Assembly: GCA_016872115.1 (NCBI GenBank) | Contig: VHBC01000021.1 | Coordinates: 1-42,997 of the forward strand | Origin: Sphingomonadales bacterium | GTDB lineage: Bacteria; Bacteroidota; Bacteroidia; Flavobacteriales_D; Crocinitomicaceae | DNA: 42,997 nt | Reading direction: 5' to 3' | Shown: piece after piece, positions 18,556 through 27,304 of the stretch | Numbering within the stretch: position 1 is the stretch's first letter | How the letters are laid out: each line of letters starts with the position of its first letter | The notes under the pieces: model-generated | The model's input: the letters and a program-made list of their open reading frames with translations, nothing else | The model's database searches: none | What the model was told of the DNA's origin: nothing | Position numbers and translations under genes: made by a program

Positions 18556-19824
18556 TTACAGGCCTAGCAAGATTTCCATTGGGTCTTTGGAACCAAAGAT
18601 CATGCGTTCAGGGTTTTCGAGCATTTCTTTTACTTTTACCAAGAAGCCAACCGATTCTTTGCCGTCAATAATGCGGTGGTCATAAGATAGCGCTACGTAC
18701 ATTATTGGCCTGATTTCTACTTTTCCATTGATGGCCACTGGGCGTTCAACTATATTGTGCATACCGAGAATAGCAGATTGCGGCGGGTTGATGATTGGCG
18801 TAGAGAGCATAGAGCCAAAAACGCCACCATTGGTGATTGTAAAGGTGCCACCGCTCATGTCTTCGGGTGTAATTTTACCGTCGCGGGCTTTGATAGCCAG
18901 GCGTTTGATTTCGCGTTCGATGTCGGCGAGACTCATTTGCTCAGCGTTGCGCACCACCGGCACCATTAGGCCTTTTGGTGAAGATACGGCAATACCGATA
19001 TCGGTGTAATCATGGAAGATCATTTCGTTGCCCTCGATTTGGGCATTGACGGCCGGATATAATTTAAGTGCTTCGGTCACCGCTTTGGTGAAGAAAGACA
19101 TAAAGCCTAAATTGACTTCGTGGTGCTTGGCAAAAGCGTCTTTGTATTTGGCACGGATGTCCATGATGGGTTTCATGTCCACCTCGTTGAAAGTGGTAAG
19201 CATGGCTGTTTCATTCTTAACCGATACCAAACGTTCTGCAATTTTACGACGCAGCATCGACATTTTTTCGCGATTTTGTTCGCGGGTTCCACCCCAACCT
19301 TGAGCGGCTTCGGTAGAAAAACCGCTCGACATGGCTGCAATCACATCTTGCTTGGTGATGCGGCCATCTTTGCCACTGGCTTTGATTTGAGCAGCATTGA
19401 TATTGTTTTCTTTGAGCATTTTGGCTGCGGCCGGAGAGGCCGAACCAGCCGCATAACTAGCGGGCTTCACAGGGTCTGGATTGGGAGCGGCTGCCGCTTG
19501 AACAGGAGCGGGAGTAGCGGGTGCCTCTTGCTTTGGCGCTTCGCTTGCCGCCGGAGCCGCTGGGCTCGCACCCGCAGGGCGTGCAGCGCTGGTGTCGATT
19601 AAGCAAACGACTTGCCCAACTTTGACGACATCGCCTTCGGCTGCTTTGAGCGTAATGATACCGCTTTCTTCGGCAGGTAATTCCAAAGTGGCTTTGTCAG
19701 AGTCGACCTCGGCAATAGCTTGGTCTTTTTCGACGTAGTCGCCATCGGCAACAAGCCAAGTTGCAATTTCAACTTCTGAGATCGATTCTCCCGGGCTCGG
19801 GACTTTCATTTCTAGTAAAGACAT
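18556..19824 (-). CDS. sucB: Dihydrolipoyllysine succinyltransferase, E2 of 2-oxoglutarate dehydrogenase
   Basis: E2 carries the succinyl group from E1 on a lipoyl arm to CoA in the TCA cycle. The 422 residues show a lipoyl domain (1-77, modified lysine K44 in [10 protein letters not shown]), an Ala/Pro-rich swinging linker (~78-130), a peripheral subunit-binding domain ([13 protein letters not shown] ... [10 protein letters not shown], ~132-168) and a catalytic core ending with the active-site [12 protein letters not shown]. The N-terminal [15 protein letters not shown] is typical of the succinyl rather than acetyl type. It starts 17 bases after sucA and so forms one unit with it. The E3 subunit is not in the window. 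Confidence 0.96.
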   Translation of the reverse strand: MSLLEMKVPSPGESISEVEIATWLVADGDYVEKDQAIAEVDSDKATLELPAEESGIITLKAAEGDVVKVGQVVCLIDTSAARPAGASPAAPAASEAPKQEAPATPAPVQAAAAPNPDPVKPASYAAGSASPAAAKMLKENNINAAQIKASGKDGRITKQDVIAAMSSGFSTEAAQGWGGTREQNREKMSMLRRKIAERLVSVKNETAMLTTFNEVDMKPIMDIRAKYKDAFAKHHEVNLGFMSFFTKAVTEALKLYPAVNAQIEGNEMIFHDYTDIGIAVSSPKGLMVPVVRNAEQMSLADIEREIKRLAIKARDGKITPEDMSGGTFTITNGGVFGSMLSTPIINPPQSAILGMHNIVERPVAINGKVEIRPIMYVALSYDHRIIDGKESVGFLVKVKEMLENPERMIFGSKDPMEILLGL

Positions 19825-19841
19825 ACTGTTCTATTTTAAGC

Positions 19842-22550
19842 TTACTTTGCGTAGGCAAAGAGGTCGGTGAATAATTTCTTTAAACGAATTTCGTGTAATT
19901 TTTTGGAACCTTCGGCACTAGCCGCGCTTGCTGTTCGGCAAATGCCCACAAGCGGCAGATGGCGCAAATTCATAGCCATATGCATCCAGGCACCCATATT
20001 TGCAGGCTCTTCTTGGGCCCATAAGACGTTTTTAGCTTTGTATTTGGCCAAAATAGCTTCTATTTGTGCCGTAGGGAGCGGATAAAGTTGTTCGATGCGC
20101 ACAAAAGCCATGTTTTTGACGCCTAATTCAGCTGCCTTGACTTTCATTTCGTAATAGAACTTACCGCTGCAAAGCACAATCGTATCTATATTTTTGGCCA
20201 CAGCTGTTGGGTCGTCCATTACTTCTTGGAAACAACCTTTTGCCATTTCGTCGAGACTAGAGGTGGCATCTGGGTAGCGCAACAACATTTTTGGCGAAAA
20301 CACTACTAGTGGTTTTCTGAAGTCGCGTTTGATCTGACGGCGCAAAAGATGGAAATGATTGGCAGGTGTAGAAGTATTGACAACTTGCATGTTGAGGTCT
20401 GCACATTGCTGTAAGAAGCGCTCCATGCGGCCGCTCGAATGCTCAGCACCTTGACCTTCGTAGCCGTGTGGTAAAAGAAGCACCAATCCACTTTGGGTAG
20501 CCCATTTGTCTTCGCCGGCCGAAATGAACTGGTCCACCATAATTTGGGCGCCATTGAAGAAGTCGCCAAACTGGGCCTCCCAAATGGTGAGGCCGGATGG
20601 ATTGGCAAGAGAATAACCGTATTCAAAACCTAAAACACCATATTCTGAAAGTAAAGAATTGTAAATGCTAAATGGCGCTTGTTTTTCTTGCAAATGATTG
20701 AGCGTAAGCACCTCTTCTTCGGTGTCTTCGGTTTTAACGACCGCATGTCGGTGCGAGAAAGTGCCGCGCTCTACGTCTTGACCCGATATGCGTACGGCGT
20801 GTCCTTCGGCGAGAAGTGTGGCGTAAGCCAACATTTCGGCAGAACCCCAGTCGAGCTTGTCACTTTCAATGGCAGCCAAGCGGTCTTCAAAGATTTTAGC
20901 GATTTTGCGGAAGTATTTTTTGCCTTCGGGTAGAGTCGCCAATTTGCGACCAAGTTCGAGCAACTGTTTTTTGCCGATGCCCGTTTGCGGAGATTTGTCA
21001 AAATCTTCGGCTTTTCCGTGGCGGTAATCTTTCCAAGTGAGACTTAAGAAGTCGTAAACCAAGGCTTTGTCACGACTGCGAGAGGCTTCGTATTCGTCTT
21101 CGAGAAATTGTTGGTAGTGTTGTTCAATTTGCTTTGCTTCGTCTGCATTCAGTAAGGCTTCACGCTGTAATTGCTCCATGTAGATTTCCCTCGGGTTGGG
21201 GTGTTTTGCAATGATATTGTAAAGTTTGGGCTGCGTGAATTTAGGTTCGTCACCTTCGTTGTGCCCATATTTTCGATAACAAAGTAAATCGATAAAAATA
21301 TCTCGGTGAAACGCCTGACGGTATTCCATAGCAATTTCGATGGTGGTCACAACCGCCTCGATGTCGTCTCCATTGACGTGGAAAACCGGGCAGAGCGTCG
21401 TTTTGGCGACATCAGTGCAATAAGTAGAGGTGCGGCCGTCAAGGTAATTGGTTGTAAAACCGACTTGGTTATTGACGACAATATGTACAGTTCCGCCAGT
21501 ACGGTAGCCATCGAGGCCTGCCATTTGAATGGTTTCATAAACAATTCCTTGGCCTGCAACTGCTGCGTCGCCGTGAATGAGTACTGGACAAACTTTGTCT
21601 TCGGATCCGAACACGTGGTCTATTTTGGCCCGAGCAATCCCTTCTACTACCGTGTTGACGGCCTCGAGGTGTGATGGATTAGGGGCTAAAGTTAGTCCGA
21701 TTTGCTTACCGTTTTCAAGTTCGATATGAGAAGTAAATCCTTGGTGATACTTGACGTCTCCGTCAAATGTGGTTTCGTAATCGAATTCTTTGCCTTCGAA
21801 CTCACGGAAGATGTCTCTTGGGCGTTTTTCAAAAATATTGGCCAAAGTATTGAGGCGGCCGCGGTGCGCCATTCCCATGACAAAATATTCTACACCTAGG
21901 GCCGCTCCTTTGTGAACGAGTGTGTCGAGGGCCGGAATAAGGCCTTCGCCTCCTTCGATGGAAAAACGTTTTTGTCCTACGAACTTTTTACCTAGGAAAG
22001 CCTCAAATCCTGTGGCTTGGTTGAGTTTTTCGTAGATTTTCTTTTTGCGTTTTGGGTCAAAAACCGGACGGTTACTGAGTTCAATTTTGTTGCGAAACCA
22101 ATCGATACGTTCTGGGTCACGCATATACATGTACTCAATCCCAATGGACTGGCAATAAGTAAGTTCCAAATGCGCAATAATGTCGGAAAGTTTGGCTGCG
22201 CCGATACCGATTTGTTCACCCGCTTGAAAAACTTCATTGAGGTCTGCGTCGCTCAGGCCAAAGTGCTCGATTTCGAGGGTAGGTGTGTGTTTGCGTCGTT
22301 CGCGCACCGGATTGGTGCGCGTAAAAAGGTGTCCGCGGCTGCGGTAGCCGTTTATGAGGTTGATGACTTTGAATTCCTTGACAAAATTCTCTGGGATGCC
22401 GCCTTGCTCATAGTTGGTTTGCGCAAATTCAAATCCTTCGAAGAATTTGGCCCAACCGATATCGACACTTGCAGGGTCTTTACGGTATTGTTGGTAGAGG
22501 TGATCTATGGCAGAAACATCTGCATTGCCTACGTAGGAAACTTTATCCAT
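19842..22550 (-). CDS. sucA: 2-oxoglutarate dehydrogenase E1 component
   Basis: This thiamine-diphosphate enzyme decarboxylates 2-oxoglutarate and loads the lipoyl group of SucB. Its 902 residues are close to the usual ~930. Visible marks: the N-terminal E2-binding region (DHLYQQYRKDPASVD), GMAHRGRLNTLANI, LAPNPSHLEAVNTVVEG, the cofactor loop HGDAAVAGQGIVYET, and LPHGYEGQGAEHSSGRMERFLQ in the second half. The ATG at 22550 is preceded by a TAnnTTTG box. It is the first gene of the sucA-sucB-(maeB-ruvA-sprA-GNAT) run and is divergent from the photolyase-like gene, with a 123-base gap. Confidence 0.97.
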   Translation of the reverse strand: MDKVSYVGNADVSAIDHLYQQYRKDPASVDIGWAKFFEGFEFAQTNYEQGGIPENFVKEFKVINLINGYRSRGHLFTRTNPVRERRKHTPTLEIEHFGLSDADLNEVFQAGEQIGIGAAKLSDIIAHLELTYCQSIGIEYMYMRDPERIDWFRNKIELSNRPVFDPKRKKKIYEKLNQATGFEAFLGKKFVGQKRFSIEGGEGLIPALDTLVHKGAALGVEYFVMGMAHRGRLNTLANIFEKRPRDIFREFEGKEFDYETTFDGDVKYHQGFTSHIELENGKQIGLTLAPNPSHLEAVNTVVEGIARAKIDHVFGSEDKVCPVLIHGDAAVAGQGIVYETIQMAGLDGYRTGGTVHIVVNNQVGFTTNYLDGRTSTYCTDVAKTTLCPVFHVNGDDIEAVVTTIEIAMEYRQAFHRDIFIDLLCYRKYGHNEGDEPKFTQPKLYNIIAKHPNPREIYMEQLQREALLNADEAKQIEQHYQQFLEDEYEASRSRDKALVYDFLSLTWKDYRHGKAEDFDKSPQTGIGKKQLLELGRKLATLPEGKKYFRKIAKIFEDRLAAIESDKLDWGSAEMLAYATLLAEGHAVRISGQDVERGTFSHRHAVVKTEDTEEEVLTLNHLQEKQAPFSIYNSLLSEYGVLGFEYGYSLANPSGLTIWEAQFGDFFNGAQIMVDQFISAGEDKWATQSGLVLLLPHGYEGQGAEHSSGRMERFLQQCADLNMQVVNTSTPANHFHLLRRQIKRDFRKPLVVFSPKMLLRYPDATSSLDEMAKGCFQEVMDDPTAVAKNIDTIVLCSGKFYYEMKVKAAELGVKNMAFVRIEQLYPLPTAQIEAILAKYKAKNVLWAQEEPANMGAWMHMAMNLRHLPLVGICRTASAASAEGSKKLHEIRLKKLFTDLFAYAK

Positions 22551-22570
22551 GTTGTTATCAAATTACCTTA

Positions 22571-22578
22571 CAAAATTA
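22571..22578 (-). promoter_or_regulatory. Promoter -7 box (TAATTTTG) for sucAB
   Basis: TAATTTTG on the minus strand fits TAnnTTTG and ends 20 bases before the sucA ATG. A start site ~5 bases further would give a leader of about 15 bases. The rest of the 123-base divergent gap shows no clear box for the plus-strand photolyase-like gene. Confidence 0.4.
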
Positions 22579-22673
22579 CGATGTCCGTAAATGTGAGATG
22601 AAGAATTGATGAATTAACACCTGCTTAATTTCTATTGGCATGAACAAAGCGAATTTATACGCGTTTGAAGCAT

Positions 22674-24134
22674 ATGAAAGACGCAATTTGCTTGGTATTT
22701 CCCCATCAGCTTTTCGAGCTGCATCCTGCCTTTGAGCACGCTTCAGTTTTTTGGCTTATCGAGGACGAGCTCTTCTTTAAACAGCTTCCGTTTCACCGCA
22801 AAAAATTGTCTTTCCACCGTGCCTCCATGATTTACTACGCAGAAAAATTGCGGAGTAAAGGCAAGCAAGTGCTCCATTTGCGTCAGCACCACGCTGATTT
22901 AGCGTTAATTTTTCAAGATTTGAAACAAAAGTGCCACACCATTCACGTTGTTGATCCTACCGATTTTTTACTTGAAAAAAGAATAAGGCGATTTGCCTCG
23001 CAATCGGCTCTAGCCATCCAATGGCATGAAAACCCATCCTTTCTCAACTCAAGAGAACAGAACCTAGAACTGCTACCTGCCAATGGCAAGCGCTTTTTGA
23101 TGGCTGACTTTTATAAAAAGCAACGACAGCGTTTAGGCGTTTTATTGGAGCCAGATGGCCAGCCTATTGGCGGACGCTGGAGCTTTGATGCAGAAAATCG
23201 TAAGGCCTTGCCCAAAGGTTTGATCTTACCTGAATTTCCTATTTATTCAAATAATTGGTCTACGGAAGCAGAAGCCCAAATAAATATGGAATTCCCTGAA
23301 AATACCGGCGACCCAGATTTGTCGAATTATCCGACTACGCATGTGCAGGCCAAGGCTGCGCTCAAATATTTTGTCGAACACAATTTAGCTTTGTTCGGCC
23401 CTTATCAAGATGCTTTCAGTACGAAATCCAGTTATATTTTTCATTCAAATTTATCCACGGCGATCAACGCGGGTTTACTGCTACCACAAGAGGTCATCCA
23501 AGCGGTCATTAGTGCCTATGCGCAAGGAAAGGTTGAAATCGAAAGTGCCGAAGGATTTCTACGACAAGTAATCGGCTGGCGCGAGTTTATACGTGCAGTT
23601 TATGAAAATGTAGGTGTCAAACAGCGCACTACAAATGCCATGAATCATGAGCGCAAACTTGATTGGGAGCAAATAGGTAGTTTGTCATTTATGCAAAATA
23701 CGCAGCAAAAATTGGCACAGCACGCCTACGCGCATCACATCGAGCGCCTCATGTTATTGGGAAATTTTTTCTTTCTATCAGAGTTTCATCCAGACGATGT
23801 CTATCGTTTTTTTATGACGCATTTTATGGATGCTTACGATTGGGTAATGGTCCCGAACGTCTACGGCATGAGCCAATATGCCGACGGCGGCCTAATGACC
23901 ACCAAACCTTATTTTTCGAGTTCGAATTACCTCAAAAAACAAGGCTTCAAAACGAATGCCGACGGCGCAGCGCTATTTGATGCGTTGTTTTGGCACTTTG
24001 TCGATAAGCACCAAGAGCGCTTGCGAAAAAACTTGCGCACCGTACAAATGGTAGCTAATTGGAACCGCATGCTACCCGAAAAAAAAGCGACCCACTTAGA
24101 GCGGGCCGCTTTGTATTTCGAAAAAGGAATTTAA
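22674..24134 (+). CDS. Photolyase/cryptochrome-related flavoprotein (FeS-BCP/DPRP family) lacking the Fe-S cysteines
   Basis: The protein has 486 residues from the ATG at 22674 (a TTG 9 bases earlier is rejected). The N-terminal Rossmann part (ICLVFPHQLFELHPAF, FHRKKLSFHRASMIYYAEKL) and the helical FAD domain (FLRQVIGWREFIRAVY, AYAHHIERLMLLGNF, DAYDWVMVPNVYGMSQYADGG) mark the deoxyribodipyrimidine-photolyase-related family, which includes bacterial (6-4) photolyases and CryB-type photoreceptors. Family members normally hold a 4Fe-4S cluster through four C-terminal-half cysteines, with a CxxC just after the GGLM...KPY motif. Here that segment is KKQGFKTNADGAALFDALFW and has no Cys. The whole protein has only two Cys, both in the first 95 residues. 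FAD residues look intact, so repair or light sensing without a cluster is likely. Its stop is 3 bases from the convergent peptidase stop. Confidence 0.9.
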   Translation: MKDAICLVFPHQLFELHPAFEHASVFWLIEDELFFKQLPFHRKKLSFHRASMIYYAEKLRSKGKQVLHLRQHHADLALIFQDLKQKCHTIHVVDPTDFLLEKRIRRFASQSALAIQWHENPSFLNSREQNLELLPANGKRFLMADFYKKQRQRLGVLLEPDGQPIGGRWSFDAENRKALPKGLILPEFPIYSNNWSTEAEAQINMEFPENTGDPDLSNYPTTHVQAKAALKYFVEHNLALFGPYQDAFSTKSSYIFHSNLSTAINAGLLLPQEVIQAVISAYAQGKVEIESAEGFLRQVIGWREFIRAVYENVGVKQRTTNAMNHERKLDWEQIGSLSFMQNTQQKLAQHAYAHHIERLMLLGNFFFLSEFHPDDVYRFFMTHFMDAYDWVMVPNVYGMSQYADGGLMTTKPYFSSSNYLKKQGFKTNADGAALFDALFWHFVDKHQERLRKNLRTVQMVANWNRMLPEKKATHLERAALYFEKGI

Positions 24135-24137
24135 TTC

Positions 24138-26552
24138 TTATAGTTTAATAACGCGCTGCGTATATTGCAAGCCATTTTGGCGCATACGAATTTGATAAAT
24201 CCCAGCATTTAAGTTTGAAATATCTATAGTGTTCAAGCCGTTTATTACTTTTTCTTGATTGTACACTTGCCTGCCATTGATATCGAGAATAGCAATACTG
24301 CTCACGTTTTCAAGGTCTTTTAAGTCTACGTAAAGCAACTCGTTGGCCGGATTCGGATAAATCGCAACTTGTGACAAAGGATTGTCATTTAGGCCAGCTC
24401 CTGACGTGATATTGATGCTGTAGTCCTCGGTTTCGCCGTATGAGGCTGGACCGCAAGGCGTTATAGCGCCATCGGGCTGATATGAAATCCGTACGCGCAT
24501 GCGTACCGTACCAGTAAAAGAAGCCAAAGGAACTGTGACATTAAACACGTTAGACCAACCGGCGGTAACTAATACGTAGGCGACTTGTTCGCCGGCATCA
24601 TTGAAGTCAAAATCATTATTGTAATCAATCCAGGCGGCGATTTCGTCGTTGGTGTAAGCCGAAGCTTGTGTGTTGTTTACAATTGCCGGCGTAATGGTGA
24701 GTGTGTAGGTGTTGCCTTGCGCCAGTGAGGTGCTGGTGCCTGTGAAGTCGGTGTAGCCGTTGTTGCCACAGGTAGATGTATTGTTAATGGTGTTGAAGCT
24801 AACAGTGTTGATGTATTCGTCGCAAAGGCCACTCGCAGTACAAGGACCTGTAACCTGTGCGACTATAATATAATTGTTTTTGGTTTCTACATCTGAGCCT
24901 TGAGCGTTGGTTGCAGTGAGGCTTATTGTGTACTGACCAACATTATTAAAGGTAATTTGTGGGTTTTGGCTGCTGGCGTTGGTGCCGCCGGCATAAGCCC
25001 AACCTGTTGCCGGGCTTACAGACCAAGCCCAAGACGTGGGAATGCCCGTCGATAAATCTGTAAAGTTGACGGTTGTGGCGGGTGAAATGTTGGTCGCACT
25101 TGCGCTAAAATTAGCTACCGGCGCAACTGGTGTGGTGGGTGTGCATGGATCTGAAGAACCACCGAATACCAACACATTGAGGTTAGCTGCATCGAGCCAA
25201 GGCTTGAGTTGCTCGTTTGCCGGAGTGCCATTGTTGGTCCAATGGAAGGCCATTTTGCCATATTGATCTGGTGCTGATTGAGCTATGCAATAAGATGCAC
25301 CACCGGTGAGTGTTCCAATAATGTTTCCGCTCGCCGCATCAAATAGTGGAGCGCCCGAAGAACCACCTTCAGTAACGCCGTGGCCATTGGTATTGGCCGT
25401 CCAGGTTACGCGCCAGTGCGAGCCTGTAGCAGAACCCCATTGGGTAGAAACGGTGTTGCCTGAAAAGGTAGAGATTTTTTTGATGTCGCCAGAAGGGTGG
25501 TGGATACTTGCACCACCAGTTGTTGGTGTTGGGCTGGCATTCCAACCGTTCCAGTAGGCATTGAAGTTGGCAGATTTCAAATTAGTGATGACTGTGCTTT
25601 CGTTGTTGGCGTTCCCTAATTTTACCAAAAGGAAATCCGAGCCCGAGTTACCGCCGCCATCGGCTGCATCGGCAATACGCAAGCAGCCCGTAATGAAGTA
25701 ATTAGCAAGCGTACCAGCGGAGGTTGGGTTGGTACAAGTAGGAGCTTCATAACGGAAATAAAATTTCCATTGGTTCATGTTAGCGGTGGTGGAATTGACT
25801 CCGCAGTGAAGCGCAGTCAAGAAGTAAGGCTTGCAGTCTTGGGCGGTGTTGTTCACCAATGAACCCGAACACCATCCTGCTTGATTGCCTTCCACAACAT
25901 AGATGCGCGCCACGCCACGCTTTTCGTCTTGCCAAGTGTCACCAACTGGTGAACAATTGACGTTCACTTCGCACGGATCTGACTCATTGATTTTTTCTTG
26001 ATCGCCAAAGCCAGTAGAGCGGTAGTTATACATGATGCGATCGATGTAGATTTCTGATGGCGTCGTGTAGGCAGGTTCTGTGAGGGTAAGTACATGGGTA
26101 GCGCCTGCACACAAAGCTGCATTTTGCATTTGGTGTGCCTCTACATCCTTACTTGTGAGTAAGGGGTGAACATCTTGGCCGTAGAGGTTTTGAATACGCA
26201 ATGTGCTTCCGCCATGCAGCACAAATTTTTCAAATAAGTAACTGATGGCTTCGGCCCCAGGAGCAGAAATAATGATTTGCCAAGTGCGACTACCGTCAGG
26301 ATCGTTGCGCCAATAGCCACTGTTTTGTGGGCTCAAATTGGTAGGGATAGCCACACCAATGCGGTAAAGCACACCTTGTTTGTCGCGCATTTCATCCTCA
26401 ACTGCCAGGTCGGCTAGGTTGGGCGTTTGGAGTTGTAGGGTTGGGATGGATTTTCCGAGGGCCAACTTGGTAGTCTGGCTTAGACTTTCTTGGGCCCACA
26501 AACTGAGTTGGAGGCTCAAAATGAGAAAGCCATAACGTAGAATTTTGTGCAT
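24138..26552 (-). CDS. T9SS-secreted trypsin-like (lysyl endopeptidase-type) serine peptidase with PKD and GEVED domains
   Basis: This 804-residue secreted protease has a signal peptide (MHKILRYGFLILSLQLSLWA-Q) and a ~200-residue propeptide region. The S1-type catalytic domain has H249 (TALHCG), D306 (GSDFLLVKL) and S399 (GGSSGAPLF), as in Achromobacter/Lysobacter lysyl endopeptidases. Next come a PKD domain at ~470-565 (PVANFSASATNISPATTVNF ... SLTATN), a GEVED domain at ~570-710 (ending ASYGETEDYSI) and a C-terminal type A T9SS sorting domain over the last ~80 residues (IYPNPANELLYVDL, LNAGIYQIRM, QRVIKL). The sorting domain is expected to be removed after export through SprA. Cleavage specificity is not proven. 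A TAnnTTTG box lies 28 bases upstream. Confidence 0.95.
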   Translation of the reverse strand: MHKILRYGFLILSLQLSLWAQESLSQTTKLALGKSIPTLQLQTPNLADLAVEDEMRDKQGVLYRIGVAIPTNLSPQNSGYWRNDPDGSRTWQIIISAPGAEAISYLFEKFVLHGGSTLRIQNLYGQDVHPLLTSKDVEAHQMQNAALCAGATHVLTLTEPAYTTPSEIYIDRIMYNYRSTGFGDQEKINESDPCEVNVNCSPVGDTWQDEKRGVARIYVVEGNQAGWCSGSLVNNTAQDCKPYFLTALHCGVNSTTANMNQWKFYFRYEAPTCTNPTSAGTLANYFITGCLRIADAADGGGNSGSDFLLVKLGNANNESTVITNLKSANFNAYWNGWNASPTPTTGGASIHHPSGDIKKISTFSGNTVSTQWGSATGSHWRVTWTANTNGHGVTEGGSSGAPLFDAASGNIIGTLTGGASYCIAQSAPDQYGKMAFHWTNNGTPANEQLKPWLDAANLNVLVFGGSSDPCTPTTPVAPVANFSASATNISPATTVNFTDLSTGIPTSWAWSVSPATGWAYAGGTNASSQNPQITFNNVGQYTISLTATNAQGSDVETKNNYIIVAQVTGPCTASGLCDEYINTVSFNTINNTSTCGNNGYTDFTGTSTSLAQGNTYTLTITPAIVNNTQASAYTNDEIAAWIDYNNDFDFNDAGEQVAYVLVTAGWSNVFNVTVPLASFTGTVRMRVRISYQPDGAITPCGPASYGETEDYSINITSGAGLNDNPLSQVAIYPNPANELLYVDLKDLENVSSIAILDINGRQVYNQEKVINGLNTIDISNLNAGIYQIRMRQNGLQYTQRVIKL

Positions 26553-26579
26553 AGTTTGAAGAGTTTATAGTAATTTCAT

Positions 26580-26587
26580 CAAAAATA
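26580..26587 (-). promoter_or_regulatory. Promoter -7 box (TATTTTTG) for the T9SS peptidase
   Basis: TATTTTTG on the minus strand matches TAnnTTTG in the 56-base divergent gap to the response regulator. The predicted leader is roughly 22 bases. The AT-rich context makes a chance match possible. Confidence 0.35.
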
Positions 26588-26608
26588 AAATAATTCCTCC
26601 AAAGAATA

Positions 26609-27295
26609 ATGTATCGTATCTGTATAGTTGAAGATGAGCATAGTTTGCGCGACATGATTGCGCTTAATTTGGAGTTAGAAGGTCATACTGTTGCCCTTTT
26701 CGACGACGGCGCCGTTGCCTTAAGGGCTTTTGAAAAATCTATCCATTTTGATTTGGTAATACTCGATGTCATGTTACCTAATGTCTCGGGATTTGATTTA
26801 TGTAAAGCATTGCGTCATCATAGTTCGGTGCCTATCTTGTTTTTGTCGGCCAAAGGAACCACTGCCGATCGGGTAGCTGGCCTCAAATTGGGCGCCAATG
26901 ACTATCTCGTGAAGCCATTCGACCTAGAAGAGCTTTTGCTAAAAGTGCAAATCCTGCTCAAAGGCGCTAACCAGCAAGAAAAAAGCGCCACAACACAAAT
27001 AGGTCAAAAATTAGTCAATTTCAATACGTTTGAAGTCAGAGATCAACAGGGCTCATTGCTCCATACCTTTACCAAAAGAGAGGTTCAATTACTCGAGCTT
27101 TTCTCTGAAAAAGAGGGCAAAGTGATTTCGCGCAATGAAATCTTAGACCGCTTGTGGGGAGTCGAGCAAATTCCAACCTCTCGGACTATCGATAATTATA
27201 TCTTGAATTTCCGTAAACTCTTTGAACAAGACCCTAAAAATCCGACGTTTTTCCATTCTATTCGGGGAGTAGGGTATAAGTTTGTGAGGGAGTAA
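26609..27295 (+). CDS. OmpR/PhoB-family two-component response regulator (orphan)
   Basis: The 228-residue cytoplasmic transcription regulator has a receiver domain (1-~118) with acidic pocket E8/D9, phospho-acceptor D53 (LVILDVMLP), switch Ser in LFLSAKG and the conserved Lys in DYLVKPF. A winged-helix DNA-binding domain follows (~130-228: FTKREVQLLELF, GKVISRNEILDRLWG, TIDNYILNFRKLF, IRGVGYKF). All phosphotransfer residues are present. No histidine kinase lies next to it, so its partner is elsewhere and its target genes are unknown. It is divergent from the peptidase gene (56 bases) and ends 9 bases from the convergent transporter. Confidence 0.93.
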   Translation: MYRICIVEDEHSLRDMIALNLELEGHTVALFDDGAVALRAFEKSIHFDLVILDVMLPNVSGFDLCKALRHHSSVPILFLSAKGTTADRVAGLKLGANDYLVKPFDLEELLLKVQILLKGANQQEKSATTQIGQKLVNFNTFEVRDQQGSLLHTFTKREVQLLELFSEKEGKVISRNEILDRLWGVEQIPTSRTIDNYILNFRKLFEQDPKNPTFFHSIRGVGYKFVRE

Positions 27296-27304
27296 ATACT
27301 TTTT

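Noticed and set aside
22665..22673. Upstream TTG start for the photolyase-like gene
   Set aside because: The ATG at 22674 gives the family-typical start; the extension is only three residues without support.
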